Assembly: GCF_028551275.1 (NCBI RefSeq)
Contig: NZ_CP117025.1
Coordinates: forward strand, 558,001-622,000
Direction: 5' to 3'
From: Sphingomonas hankookensis
GTDB lineage: Bacteria > Pseudomonadota > Alphaproteobacteria > Sphingomonadales > Sphingomonadaceae
DNA length: 64,000 bases
Each line of letters starts with the position of its first letter. Position 1 is the first letter of the stretch. Of this stretch, positions 34,230-43,119 are shown piece by piece. The position numbers and the translations under genes were made by a program. The notes beneath the pieces were generated by a model. It saw only the letters and a program-made list of their open reading frames with translations. It was not told the DNA's origin and ran no database searches.

Positions 34230-34682
34230 TCAGCCCCGGCCGCGATATCCCGGCACGTCCTGATCCGGAATCCATACCGCCTTGGGAGGTTCCCCCGACT
34301 GCCAGAACACGTCGATCGGAATGCCCCCGCGCGGATACCAATAGCCGCCGATGCGCAGCCATACCGGCTGCATTTCCGCCACCAGCCGTTCGGCGATGCC
34401 GACGGTGCAATCCTCGTGGAAGGCGGCATGGTTGCGGAAGCTGCCAAGGAAGAGCTTCAGCGATTTCGATTCGACGATCGTCTCCCCGGGCACATAGTCG
34501 ATCACCAGATGCGCGAAATCCGGCTGGCCGGTCACCGGGCAGAGCGAGGTGAATTCCGGCGCGGTGAAGCGCACCAGATAGGGCGTGCTGCGCGGGTTGG
34601 GAACATAATCGAGTTCGGCGGCTTCCGGAGTGGTCGGAAGCGGGCTGGCCTGGCCAAGGAATTTCGGGTCCATGGCCCCCAT
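34230..34682 (-). CDS. queF: NADPH-dependent 7-cyano-7-deazaguanine (preQ0) reductase
   Basis: Reduces preQ0 to preQ1 in queuosine synthesis for tRNA. The ~150-residue unimodular form has the catalytic Cys48 in [14 protein letters not shown], Asp55, the QueF motif [15 protein letters not shown] (71-85) and FHE at 88-90. Start is uncertain between ATG at 34682 and ATG at 34673, three codons apart. It is divergent from the photolyase gene with only ~20 bases between, so the promoters must overlap the coding starts. Confidence 0.93.
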   Translation of the reverse strand: MGAMDPKFLGQASPLPTTPEAAELDYVPNPRSTPYLVRFTAPEFTSLCPVTGQPDFAHLVIDYVPGETIVESKSLKLFLGSFRNHAAFHEDCTVGIAERLVAEMQPVWLRIGGYWYPRGGIPIDVFWQSGEPPKAVWIPDQDVPGYRGRG

Positions 34683-34702
34683 GTAGAAGGGACGGCGCAC
34701 AA

Positions 34703-36250
34703 ATGGAACGGGTGCTGATCCCGATACTGGGCGACCAATTGTCGTTCCATCTGTCGTCGCTGGCCGATGCCGACCCCGATGACACCACGATCCTGATGAT
34801 GGAGGTGGTGGAGGAAGCGACCTATGTCCGCCATCACCCCAAGAAGATCGCGTTCCTGTTCGCCGCGATGCGCCACCATGCTGCCGCCTTGGAAGAGGCG
34901 GGCTGGAGCGTCGATTATGTCCGGCTCGACGATCCCGACAATGCCGGCAGCTTTACCGGAGAGATTGCCCGCGCGGTCGAGCGGCATGATCCGACGCGGA
35001 TCGTCGTCACCGAAGCCGGCGAATGGCGGGTGCAGGTGATGCTGGAGGCGTGGGAGACGATCTTCGGCATTCCCGTCGCGATCCGCCCCGACACGCGCTT
35101 CATTTGCTCGCACGACCGGTTCAACGCCTGGGCAGACGACCGGCGCGAGCTGCGCATGGAGTTCTTCTATCGCGAGATGCGGCGTGAGACCGGGCTGCTG
35201 ATGGACGGGGCGAAGCCGGTCGGGGGCAAATGGAATTTCGACCGCGACAATCGCAAACCCGCACGCCGCGACCTGCTGATCCCCCGCCCGCTGTCGTTCA
35301 AGCCAGATGCGGTGACGCAGGACGTGCTGGCGCTGGTCGCCGACCGGTTCGGCGACCATGTCGGCACGCTCGACGGGTTCGACTTCGCAGTGACGCGCAA
35401 GGATGCGTTGCGCCAGCAACGTGCCTTCCTCACCCATGCGCTGCCCGGCTTCGGTGACAATCAGGACGCGATGCTGACCGGCGAGCCCTATCTGTGGCAC
35501 GCCGTTCTTTCGCCATACATCAATGCCGGGCTGCTCGATCCGCTCGACCTCTGCAAGGCGGTCGAGAAGGAATATGATGCGGGCAAGGTGCCGATCAACG
35601 CGGCGGAAGGGTTCATCCGGCAGATCATCGGCTGGCGCGAATTCGTCCGCGGCATCTATTGGCGTGAGGGGCCGGACTATGTCACCCGCAACTTTCTCGG
35701 CGCCAAACGCGACCTGCCGGGCTTCTACTGGACCGGGGAGACCGACATGCACTGCCTGTCCCAGGCGATCGGGCAGACGCTGGACCATGCCTATGCCCAT
35801 CATATCCAGCGGTTGATGGTCACCGGCAATTTCGCGCTGCTGATCGGCGCCGAGCCGCAACAGGTGCATCGCTGGTATCTGGAGGTCTATGCCGATGCCT
35901 ATGAATGGGTCGAACTGCCCAATACGCTGGGGATGAGCCAGTTCGGCGATGGCGGGCTGCTGGGGTCGAAGCCCTATGCCTCGTCGGGGGCCTATATCGA
36001 CCGGATGTCGGATTATTGCGGTCCCTGCCGCTATGACGTGAAGCAGCGTACCGGTCCCGATGCATGCCCGTTCAACGCGCTGTACTGGGACTTCATCGCG
36101 CGCAATCGCGAGAAGCTGGGCAACAATCCGCGCATGGCGATGCCATACCGGACGTGGGACAAGATGGCTGAGGAGACCCGGCAGGAACTGCGCGGCCAGG
36201 CGAAGGGGTTTTTGCAGGCCTTGGACAAGCTACCGAAATATGCGGGGTAA
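34703..36250 (+). CDS. phrB: Fe-S bacterial cryptochrome/(6-4) photolyase (PhrB-type)
   Basis: Light-driven DNA repair enzyme that binds FAD and a [4Fe-4S] cluster; the Agrobacterium PhrB homologue repairs (6-4) photoproducts. The 515-residue protein has four cluster cysteines at 351 (DMHCLSQ), 439 and 442 (DYCGPC) and 455 (DACPFN), one residue off the spacing known for PhrB. The FAD-binding helical region includes [17 protein letters not shown] at 364-380. The N-terminal photolyase-related domain begins [15 protein letters not shown] at 34703 is clear. It is divergent from queF. Confidence 0.93.
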   Translation: MERVLIPILGDQLSFHLSSLADADPDDTTILMMEVVEEATYVRHHPKKIAFLFAAMRHHAAALEEAGWSVDYVRLDDPDNAGSFTGEIARAVERHDPTRIVVTEAGEWRVQVMLEAWETIFGIPVAIRPDTRFICSHDRFNAWADDRRELRMEFFYREMRRETGLLMDGAKPVGGKWNFDRDNRKPARRDLLIPRPLSFKPDAVTQDVLALVADRFGDHVGTLDGFDFAVTRKDALRQQRAFLTHALPGFGDNQDAMLTGEPYLWHAVLSPYINAGLLDPLDLCKAVEKEYDAGKVPINAAEGFIRQIIGWREFVRGIYWREGPDYVTRNFLGAKRDLPGFYWTGETDMHCLSQAIGQTLDHAYAHHIQRLMVTGNFALLIGAEPQQVHRWYLEVYADAYEWVELPNTLGMSQFGDGGLLGSKPYASSGAYIDRMSDYCGPCRYDVKQRTGPDACPFNALYWDFIARNREKLGNNPRMAMPYRTWDKMAEETRQELRGQAKGFLQALDKLPKYAG

Positions 36251-36335
36251 GCGTATCCCCGCGCAGGCGGGGATCCAGAGCCAAAACGGGCCAGCGGCTT
36301 ACTTGGCCCTGGATCTCGCCTGCGCAGGGGTACGA
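36251..36335. repeat. Palindromic intergenic repeat (type B, copy 3)
   Basis: A diverged copy of the elements at 4344 and 11230: the left arm is GTATCCCCGCGCAGGCGGGG, and the right arm carries TCTCGCCTGCGCAGGGGTAC, which has lost some pairing. It lies between the same-strand genes phrB and sseA and could act as the phrB 3' hairpin. Confidence 0.7.
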
Positions 36336-36397
36336 TACGCTGCCGTCTTTTGCTCCGGCGCTTGACCCGCCGCGTCGCACGCCTAAGCCTTCCTCCC

Positions 36398-37228
36398 ATG
36401 CAACCGCTCGTCTCCACCGCATGGCTCGCCGATCGGCTCGGTACCCCCGGCCTCGTCGTCCTCGACGCGACCTTCGTGCCCGTTCAGCCCGATCCGCCCC
36501 GCGACGAAGCCGCCGAATTCGCCGTGGCCCACATTCCGGGTGCGCGGTTCCTTGACCTGCGCGCGCTGTCGACCGGGCAGGCGACGTCGCTGCCCGCCGC
36601 CGACAAGGTGGCGGGACGGCTGGGCGAATTGGGCCTGACCGACGATGTGCAGGTGGTGCTGTACGACAATTCGCCGCATCGCACCGCGGCAAGGGGCTGG
36701 TGGCTGCTGCGGCGCTTCGCCCGCGGGCTGCCGGTGGCGATCCTCGATGGTGGCCTTGGCAAATGGCAGGCCGAGGGGCGACCGGTCGAGACAGGCGAGA
36801 GCGTGACGACCCCGACCCGCGTCGCGGCCGATCCCGATCTGGCCGCCGTGCGGACCAAGGCGATGGTGCTGGCGGGGCTGGAGAAAGAGGGCACGCAACT
36901 CGTGGATGCCCGATCGCCGGCACGGTTCGACGGGAGCGAGGCCGATCCGCGCGGGCTGCCGTCGGGCCATATTCCGGGCAGCATCAACCTGCATTACGCC
37001 CGCTTCTTTCGCGAGGACGGGACGTGGCGGTCGCCCGACGAACTCGGCGGTCTGTTCGCCGAAGCGGGAATCGATCTCGACCGGCCGATCACCACCACCT
37101 GCGGGTCGGGCATCACCGCCGCGATCCCCGCCTTCGCGCTGCATCTGCTCGGCCGCGATGCCGCGCTGTATGACGGCAGCTGGACCGAATGGGCCGCCGA
37201 TCCGCAGACGCCGAAGGTGACGGCATGA
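36398..37228 (+). CDS. sseA: Sulfurtransferase (3-mercaptopyruvate sulfurtransferase/rhodanese)
   Basis: Transfers sulfur from 3-mercaptopyruvate or thiosulfate to thiol acceptors. The 276-residue protein has two rhodanese domains (~5-130 and ~155-270). The catalytic cysteine is Cys235 in the loop CGSGITAA, the MST-type CGSGxxA loop. HIPGARFLDL and HIPGSINLHY mark the two domain cores. ATG at 36398 is chosen. Its stop overlaps metC (ATGA), linking it to cysteine/methionine sulfur metabolism. Confidence 0.92.
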   Translation: MQPLVSTAWLADRLGTPGLVVLDATFVPVQPDPPRDEAAEFAVAHIPGARFLDLRALSTGQATSLPAADKVAGRLGELGLTDDVQVVLYDNSPHRTAARGWWLLRRFARGLPVAILDGGLGKWQAEGRPVETGESVTTPTRVAADPDLAAVRTKAMVLAGLEKEGTQLVDARSPARFDGSEADPRGLPSGHIPGSINLHYARFFREDGTWRSPDELGGLFAEAGIDLDRPITTTCGSGITAAIPAFALHLLGRDAALYDGSWTEWAADPQTPKVTA

Positions 37229-38418
37229 GCGCTTCCGACCCGAGCCACGCGCCCGAGACACAGGTCGTCACCGGCGGACGCCGCGACGAATGGACCGGCG
37301 GGGTGGTCAACGTTCCCGTCTGGCGGGCCTCGACGATCCTGTACGACGACGTCGCCGACCTGCGCGCGGCGGCGGGCAAGGATACCCATCACCGGCTCTA
37401 TTACGGCCGGCGCGGCACCCCGACGCAATGGTCGTTGGCCGCGGCGCTGACCGAACTGGAGCCGGGGGCCGAGGGCACGTTGCTCTATCCGTCGGGCGTC
37501 GCGGCGATCACCACCGCGTTGCTCGCATTCCTGAAGCCCGGCGATCATCTGCTGCTGCCCGACAGCGCCTATGACCCGACCCGCGCCTTCGCACACGGCA
37601 TGTTGAAGACGATCGGCATCGAGACGACGCTGTACGATCCGGTCGTCGGCGCGGGGATCGCCGATCTGATGACGCCGGCGACCAAGGTGCTGTTCCTCGA
37701 AAGCCCGGGCAGCCTCACCTTCGAAGTGCAGGACGTGCCGGCGATGACGGCGATCGCGCGCGAACGCGGCATCACGACCATCCTCGACAACACCTGGGCC
37801 ACGCCGCTGCTGTTCCCGGCGATGGCGCATGGCGTCGACGTGACGATTATGGCCTGCACCAAATATGTCGTCGGCCATTCCGACGCGATGCTGGGATCGG
37901 CCACCGCCGTCGCATCGCACTGGCAGCGCCTGCGCGATGCGACCTATCAACTGGGCCAGCATGTCGGGCCGGACGATGCGGCGCTCGGTGCGCGAGGCCT
38001 GCGCACCATGGCGGTGCGGCTGAAACAGCATGGAGAATCGTCGATCCGCATCGCGCGGTGGCTGGCCGAACAGCCCGAGGTGGCGCGGGTGCTGCATCCG
38101 GCGTTGCCCGGCTGTCCGGGGCACGACATTTTCCGGCGCGATTTCCGGGGCAGCGCCGGGCTGTTCGCCTTCGTCCTGAACGGTGGCAGCGATGCCGGTC
38201 GGGTAGCGCTGATCGACGGGCTGAAGCTGTTCGGGATCGGCTATAGCTGGGGCGGGTTCGAAAGCCTCGCGCTGCCGATCGATCCGCATCGCTATCGCAG
38301 CGTCACGCGGCGCCAAGCGGAAGGACCGATGATCCGGTTGCAGATCGGGCTGGAGAATAGTGACGATCTGATGGCCGATCTTGCCGCGGGCCTCGCGCGG
38401 TTCCGGGCGGCGCCGTGA
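37225..38418 (+). CDS. metC: Cystathionine beta-lyase
   Basis: PLP enzyme that cleaves cystathionine to homocysteine, pyruvate and ammonia in methionine synthesis. The 397-residue protein carries the Cys/Met-metabolism fold: YGRRGTPTQWSL near 55, SGVAAITTALLAF near 91 and the PLP lysine Lys213 in CTKYVVGHSD. YSWGGFESLALP near the C-terminus is typical of MetC. ATG at 37225 overlaps the sseA stop, and its own stop overlaps the next start (GTGA). The three genes read as one operon. Confidence 0.92.
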   Translation: MSASDPSHAPETQVVTGGRRDEWTGGVVNVPVWRASTILYDDVADLRAAAGKDTHHRLYYGRRGTPTQWSLAAALTELEPGAEGTLLYPSGVAAITTALLAFLKPGDHLLLPDSAYDPTRAFAHGMLKTIGIETTLYDPVVGAGIADLMTPATKVLFLESPGSLTFEVQDVPAMTAIARERGITTILDNTWATPLLFPAMAHGVDVTIMACTKYVVGHSDAMLGSATAVASHWQRLRDATYQLGQHVGPDDAALGARGLRTMAVRLKQHGESSIRIARWLAEQPEVARVLHPALPGCPGHDIFRRDFRGSAGLFAFVLNGGSDAGRVALIDGLKLFGIGYSWGGFESLALPIDPHRYRSVTRRQAEGPMIRLQIGLENSDDLMADLAAGLARFRAAP

Positions 38419-39695
38419 ACGACCTTGCCGCCGGGCTGGCCGGACAGGGATTGCCGGTGGCGGACGGGCGGGAACTGATCGAAGCCGGCATCGTCCTGGG
38501 GCTGGTGCTGCTGTCGCTGCTGCTTGGCTGGCTGGCCGGGCGCTGGGCGGGGCCGCACCTGACCGATTTGTGGCGGCAGCGGGTCGGCGACCATGCCGTC
38601 GGCCTCGCATCGCGGATGTGCGATATCGTCCGGCACCTGGTGGCGGTCGTGGCGCTCGCGCTGGTGGCGCAGGTCCGCGACTGGGGGGCATTGGGCGATA
38701 TCGTCGTCGGGGTTGCGCTGGCGGCGGCCGTTGCGCGGCTGGCGATGCAGCTGCTGCGCGGCGTCAACCTTGCCCGGTGGCTGGCATGGGCGGTGGCGTC
38801 GATCCTGTTCGTCGCGGTGCTGGCCGGATCGGTCGGCGGGCTGGAGCCGATCACCACCACGCTCGACGCGATCGGTTTCTCGGTAGGGCGCAGGCGCCTG
38901 TCGCTGCTGGCGCTGGTCAGTGCGCTGCTGACCGCCGTCGTGCTCTATGCCGTGGTGCGCGTTGCCAACAAGCTGGTCAGCCATGCGGTCGGGCAGGCGC
39001 GGAGCCTCGACCCCGCACAGAAACTGCTGGCGCAGAAGCTGGCGTCGATCGCGGTGGTCATCACCGCCTTCTTCTTCGGCATCGACCTGCTCGGCATCGA
39101 TCTCACGACCTTCGCGATCTTTTCGGGCGGGCTGGGCCTCGCGGTCGGCTTCGGGTTGCAGAAGACGGTCGGTAACCTGATCGCGGGCATCATCCTGTTG
39201 ATGGACCGGTCGATCAAGCCGGGCGACGTGATCGTCGTCGGCGACAGCTTCGGCTGGGTCAACAAGATCGGCGTGCGCGCGGTGTCGGTCATCACCCGCG
39301 ACGGCAAGGAACACCTGATCCCCAACGAAAACCTGATGACCCAGGAGGTGGAGAACTGGTCCTTTTCCGACCGCAACGTGCGTGTGCGCATTCCGGTCGG
39401 GGTAGGGTATGAAACCGACCTCAGGCTCGCACAGAAGCTGATGCTGCAGGCGGCGACCGAAAGCCCGCGCGTGCTGCGCAGCCCGGCGCCCAATGTCTGG
39501 CTGATCTCCTATGGCGAATATGCGGTCGAGCATGAGATATTGGCGTGGATCAGCGATCCCGAGCAGGGGGTGGGCAATGTGCGGTCCGACGTGCTCAACC
39601 GGTTGTGGGACCTGTTCGGCGAGCATGGGATCAAGATTCCGGTGCCGCGGCGGGAGTTGATGTTCAAGGAGGCGTTGAAGGTGGCGAAGGACTGA
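38415..39695 (+). CDS. MscS-family mechanosensitive ion channel
   Basis: A 426-residue inner-membrane channel of the MscS superfamily. Roughly five membrane segments occupy 20-225. The pore helix and channel domain follow (FSGGLGLAVGFGLQKTVGNLIAG near 237-260, then MDRSIKPGDVIVVGD). The cytosolic vestibule runs to the C-terminus. Start is GTG at 38415, overlapping the metC TGA. Why a channel sits in a sulfur-metabolism operon is not clear. It is shorter than the DUF3772 channel at 19374 and lacks the periplasmic domain. Confidence 0.88.
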   Translation: MNDLAAGLAGQGLPVADGRELIEAGIVLGLVLLSLLLGWLAGRWAGPHLTDLWRQRVGDHAVGLASRMCDIVRHLVAVVALALVAQVRDWGALGDIVVGVALAAAVARLAMQLLRGVNLARWLAWAVASILFVAVLAGSVGGLEPITTTLDAIGFSVGRRRLSLLALVSALLTAVVLYAVVRVANKLVSHAVGQARSLDPAQKLLAQKLASIAVVITAFFFGIDLLGIDLTTFAIFSGGLGLAVGFGLQKTVGNLIAGIILLMDRSIKPGDVIVVGDSFGWVNKIGVRAVSVITRDGKEHLIPNENLMTQEVENWSFSDRNVRVRIPVGVGYETDLRLAQKLMLQAATESPRVLRSPAPNVWLISYGEYAVEHEILAWISDPEQGVGNVRSDVLNRLWDLFGEHGIKIPVPRRELMFKEALKVAKD

Positions 39696-39701
39696 CAGGA
39701 T

Positions 39702-39800
39702 CGTCATTCCGGCGAAGGCCGAAATCGATGGACAGACCGACGTCGCGAACCTTGCGAAGCGGCCCGTATCCATGGATCCCGGCCTTCGCCGGGATGACGA
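39702..39800. repeat. Palindromic intergenic repeat (type C, copy 1)
   Basis: The arms are CGTCATTCCGGCGAAGGCC (left) and GGCCTTCGCCGGGATGACG (right), ~60 bases apart, a unit very common in sphingomonad and other alphaproteobacterial intergenic DNA. Reading frames through it give peptides such as DPGLRRDDD, which inflate the apparent N-terminus of the downstream gene. Confidence 0.8.
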
Positions 39801-39849
39801 TGGGTATGAGGGCTACCGGACTCCATCATCACCCCCTATCTTGCCGTCC

Positions 39850-40980
39850 GTGACCACCATCACCGCTCGTATCGCCGAGGGCGTCCGCGCCGTGCCTGCC
39901 GACCAGTGGGATGCCTGCGCGGGCACGGGCAATCCGTTCCTCCGCCACGCCTTCCTGTCGGCACTGGAGGAATCGGGCAGCGTCGGGCCGGGATCGGGGT
40001 GGCAACCGCTGCCGATCATCGTCGACGATGCCGACGGCGTGCCTGCCGCCATCGCGCCGGCCTATGCCAAGGGGCACAGCCAGGGCGAATATGTGTTCGA
40101 CCATAGCTGGGCCGATGCGTGGGAGCGGGCCGGGGGCGATTATTATCCCAAGCTGCAGATCGCGGCACCGTTCACCCCGGTGCCCGGCCCCCGGCTGCTG
40201 TTGCGCGACGGGGCCGATGCCGCCGCGCTGATCGGCGCGGTCGAGGCAGTGGTGCGGCAGAACGGGCTGTCGTCGGCCCATGCGACGTTCGTGGAGGAAG
40301 CGCAGCTGCCGGCGTTCGAAGCGGCGGGCTGGCTGACGCGGGCGGGCACGCAGTTTCACTGGGCCAATCGCGGCTATGAGAGCTTTGAGGATTTCCTGAA
40401 CGATCTGGCCAGCCGCAAGCGCAAGGCGATCCGCAAGGAACGCGCCGCCGCGCTGGACGGGCTGACCGTCCGGCACCTGACCGGGCGCGAACTGACCGAG
40501 GCGCATTGGGACGCCTTCTGGACCTTCTATCAGGATACCGGCAGCCGCAAATGGGGCCGCCCCTATCTCACCCGCCCCTTCTTCTCGTTGCTGTCGGAAA
40601 CGATGCCGGACGCGGTGTTGCTGATCCTCGCCGAGCGGGGCGGGCGGCCGATCGCCGGGGCGCTGAACCTGATCGGCGGCGACGCGCTGTACGGCCGCTA
40701 TTGGGGGGCGGTGGAGGAGGTGCCGTTCCTCCATTTCGAGCTATGCTATTATCAGGCGATCGACGCCGCCATCGCGCGGCGGTTGCAGCGGGTCGAGGCC
40801 GGCGCCCAAGGCGAGCACAAGCTGGCGCGGGGCTATGTGCCGGTAACGACGTGGTCGGCCCATTTCCTGCCCGATCCCGGCTTTCGCCGCGCGGTGGCGG
40901 ACTTCCTGGATCGGGAGCGGGCGGCGGTTGGGCAGGAACAGGAATTTCTGAGCGAGCTGACGCCGTTTCGGCGGGCGTAG
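39850..40980 (+). CDS. GNAT/peptidogalycan-type acyltransferase-like protein (DUF482)
   Basis: A 376-residue cytosolic protein of the COG3146 family, related to GNAT/FemAB folds. Family blocks include NPFLRHAFLSALEESG near 25-40, ANRGYESFEDFLNDLASRKRK near 173 and LNLIGGDALYGRYWG near 275. GEHKLARGYVPVTTWSAHF lies near 320. The reaction is unknown. Start GTG at 39850 is chosen because everything upstream in frame is translated repeat (DPGLRRDDD). TTG at 39841 is possible. It is convergent with the small minus-strand gene at 41125. Confidence 0.8.
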   Translation: MTTITARIAEGVRAVPADQWDACAGTGNPFLRHAFLSALEESGSVGPGSGWQPLPIIVDDADGVPAAIAPAYAKGHSQGEYVFDHSWADAWERAGGDYYPKLQIAAPFTPVPGPRLLLRDGADAAALIGAVEAVVRQNGLSSAHATFVEEAQLPAFEAAGWLTRAGTQFHWANRGYESFEDFLNDLASRKRKAIRKERAAALDGLTVRHLTGRELTEAHWDAFWTFYQDTGSRKWGRPYLTRPFFSLLSETMPDAVLLILAERGGRPIAGALNLIGGDALYGRYWGAVEEVPFLHFELCYYQAIDAAIARRLQRVEAGAQGEHKLARGYVPVTTWSAHFLPDPGFRRAVADFLDRERAAVGQEQEFLSELTPFRRA

Positions 40981-41003
40981 GGTCCAGTCGCCCCGGCCAA
41001 AAA

Positions 41004-41087
41004 CGTCACCCCAGCGCAGGCTGGGGTCTCCAGCGGCTCCTGTCTCGCCCTGTTACCGGGAGATCCCCGCCTTCGCCGGGATGACGT
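41004..41087. repeat. Palindromic intergenic repeat (type C, copy 2)
   Basis: The left arm holds CGTCACCCCAGCGCAGGCTG and the right arm GATCCCCGCCTTCGCCGGGATGACG without its last bases; the two arms appear to come from different variants of the family. It lies between convergent genes ending at 40980 and 41125. Confidence 0.75.
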
Positions 41088-41124
41088 CCATGGCCAAGGA
41101 GAGAAGCAGGCTGCGTAGCTCGCC

Positions 41125-41451
41125 TTACTTCTTCCCCATCAGGCCACCCAGCCCGCCGGGCAGCATGTCGCCGATCCCGCCGAGCGCGCCGGGATTGACG
41201 TCGAGGCCGAGCAGCTGCGCGAACTGGCCCAGCGCATCGGGACCGCCGACTTCGGACAGGATCGCCTCGATCTGATGGCGCGACACGCCGCTATGGTCGG
41301 CGGCTTCCTGCGCCGGGTCGGCATGGCCGGCGAACTTGGCGAGCAGGCCGAGGACGGTCTGTACCTGTTCCTGCGAAATCCCCGCCTTTTCGGCGATGGC
41401 GGGCAGGTCGAATTGGCCGGCCAGCTTCAAGGCGTTGTTCAGCAGGTCCAT
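41125..41451 (-). CDS. Small Gly-rich protein of unknown function
   Basis: A 108-residue protein with no signal peptide. The N-terminal part is helical (LLNNALKLAGQF, GISQEQVQTVLGLLAKF), the middle SGVSRHQIEAILSEVGG looks like a small helix-turn unit, and the tail is Gly/Leu-rich (GGIGDMLPGGLGGLMGKK). It is reminiscent of short DUF937/YidB-like proteins, but I cannot assign it. Its ATG overlaps the stop of the upstream GT-C-like gene (TGATG), so it is the last gene of that operon. Function unknown. Confidence 0.7.
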   Translation of the reverse strand: MDLLNNALKLAGQFDLPAIAEKAGISQEQVQTVLGLLAKFAGHADPAQEAADHSGVSRHQIEAILSEVGGPDALGQFAQLLGLDVNPGALGGIGDMLPGGLGGLMGKK

Positions 41452-43100
41452 CAGTTTTTCCTTACCGGTTCGTTGGCCGCCATCTGTCGCGACGGATGAC
41501 GGCGGGGTTTGGCGAACGGACGATTGCCCAGATCGCTCCATGTCAGGTCGGGCGGCGGGACGCTATGGTCGATCCGGAAGACCGCGCTGCGGCCGCTCCG
41601 CCACAGCGGCACCAGCCCCTGTTCCAGTCGCCGGTCATATTGGGGCGGGCGGATCAGCCAGACATAATCGAACGCGTCGCGCGGGAATTTGTACAGCGCA
41701 CCGGCGATCGGCCGCCAATATTCGCGGGGGCATTTGACGTCGGTCACCAGTTCGGACGGATCGTGCGAGAAGCCGCGTGCTTCCTTGTACCGGACCGTCA
41801 GCAGCTGCCCACCGGCCATCGACCATTGGTCGTTGGCATAGGCCTGGCGCCGGGCGAGCGCGATGCCGGGCAGATGCTGCAGCCGGGTCATGCGCCATTC
41901 GTTGTAGCAGGTCTCACCAACGAACGTGACCAGCCGCGCGCCGACCGGCACATGGTCCAACGCCGCCAGTTCGCGGTCGTAATCGCGGTCGTACAGCCAG
42001 AAGCTGTAGGTGGTCGCAGCCATCCGCCCGACGAAGATCGCCAGGCCGATCGCCGCCAGCACCCCGGCATGACGGATCGACAGGCCGGGCTTGGGCCGGA
42101 GCGCGATCAGGCTGATCCCGAACAGATAGGGGACCAGCCGCATATCGGCATAGGCCGACCCGAACACGATGCGCGGCAACAGGACATAGACGGCGATCAG
42201 GAACAGCGCAGACAGGCCCAGATTGCGCGAATAGCCGATGTTCGGATCGCGCAACCCCTTGAACAGGACGAGGTAGAAGACGGCGACCGAAGCGAGGTCG
42301 TAGAGCTGCCAGCGGTCGCGCAGCGTCATCGTCATCCACTGCATCTTCGCGCGCCAGTTGAACCAGTCGGCGGTCTGTCCGCCGACATGGCCGCCCGAGC
42401 GCCACAGCAGCATCAGCAGCGCAGGGGGCGCAAGGACGAGGCAATGGAGCCCGGCATGGAAGGCGGCGGCGAACCAGTTGCGACGCTTGTCATGCTCGCG
42501 GATCAGCTCGGCCGAGGCGGCCAGCACGCCCAGCGTGCCCCAGCCGAAGGTGTGGGTCAGCCAGATCAGTCCGGCTACGGGTACGAACACCACCCCGCGC
42601 AGCACCAGCCGCCCCTGCCGCCCCAGTCGCAGCCATAGCGCGAAGGCGTTGAGCGCCAGCGCCATCGAAAGCACGAAATTGGCGAAGCCGAAATGGAACG
42701 GAAAGCTGTAGACGATCGGCAGCGCGAACAGCGCGGTCGCCGGGATGCGGCCATGCACTTCGCGCGCGATCCACAACAGGCCAACGGCGGTCAGCGCCGG
42801 GATCGTCAGGATGATGAGCTTGACGGCAGGTTCGAGCCCGATCAGCGGTTCGAGCAGCCAGACGAGCAGGTCGACGCCGAGATTGCCGATCAGGCTCCAG
42901 TCGAAATTATACCAGTCATGGAACCAGGGCGCCTGTCCGGTGTCCCACATCTGCTGGACGCGGTAGCGGCCCATATGTCCCGGCAGGTCGACCATCGGCG
43001 GGATGTCGGGCCATAGCAGCGGCACCGCCGCCAGCACCGCCATCAGTGCGACGAACCAGCGCGTCTGCCACCAACGGAGCTGTTCGGCGGATCGGGTCAT
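41451..43100 (-). CDS. Polytopic membrane protein, possible GT-C-type glycosyltransferase
   Basis: A 549-residue protein with roughly ten or more membrane segments and a hydrophilic C-terminal ~140 residues. The first loop holds WPDIPPMVDLPGHMGRYRV, where Asp residues could serve as the acidic GT-C motif. The pattern (first helix, acidic loop, many helices, soluble tail) resembles lipid-linked-sugar transferases, but no signature is decisive. It is 19 bases downstream of another GT-C-like gene and overlaps the small gene after it. A role in moving a sugar or lipid group to an envelope glycan is inferred. Confidence 0.7.
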   Translation of the reverse strand: MTRSAEQLRWWQTRWFVALMAVLAAVPLLWPDIPPMVDLPGHMGRYRVQQMWDTGQAPWFHDWYNFDWSLIGNLGVDLLVWLLEPLIGLEPAVKLIILTIPALTAVGLLWIAREVHGRIPATALFALPIVYSFPFHFGFANFVLSMALALNAFALWLRLGRQGRLVLRGVVFVPVAGLIWLTHTFGWGTLGVLAASAELIREHDKRRNWFAAAFHAGLHCLVLAPPALLMLLWRSGGHVGGQTADWFNWRAKMQWMTMTLRDRWQLYDLASVAVFYLVLFKGLRDPNIGYSRNLGLSALFLIAVYVLLPRIVFGSAYADMRLVPYLFGISLIALRPKPGLSIRHAGVLAAIGLAIFVGRMAATTYSFWLYDRDYDRELAALDHVPVGARLVTFVGETCYNEWRMTRLQHLPGIALARRQAYANDQWSMAGGQLLTVRYKEARGFSHDPSELVTDVKCPREYWRPIAGALYKFPRDAFDYVWLIRPPQYDRRLEQGLVPLWRSGRSAVFRIDHSVPPPDLTWSDLGNRPFAKPRRHPSRQMAANEPVRKN

Positions 43101-43119
43101 ACCCTTGCGTCCTTACGGG

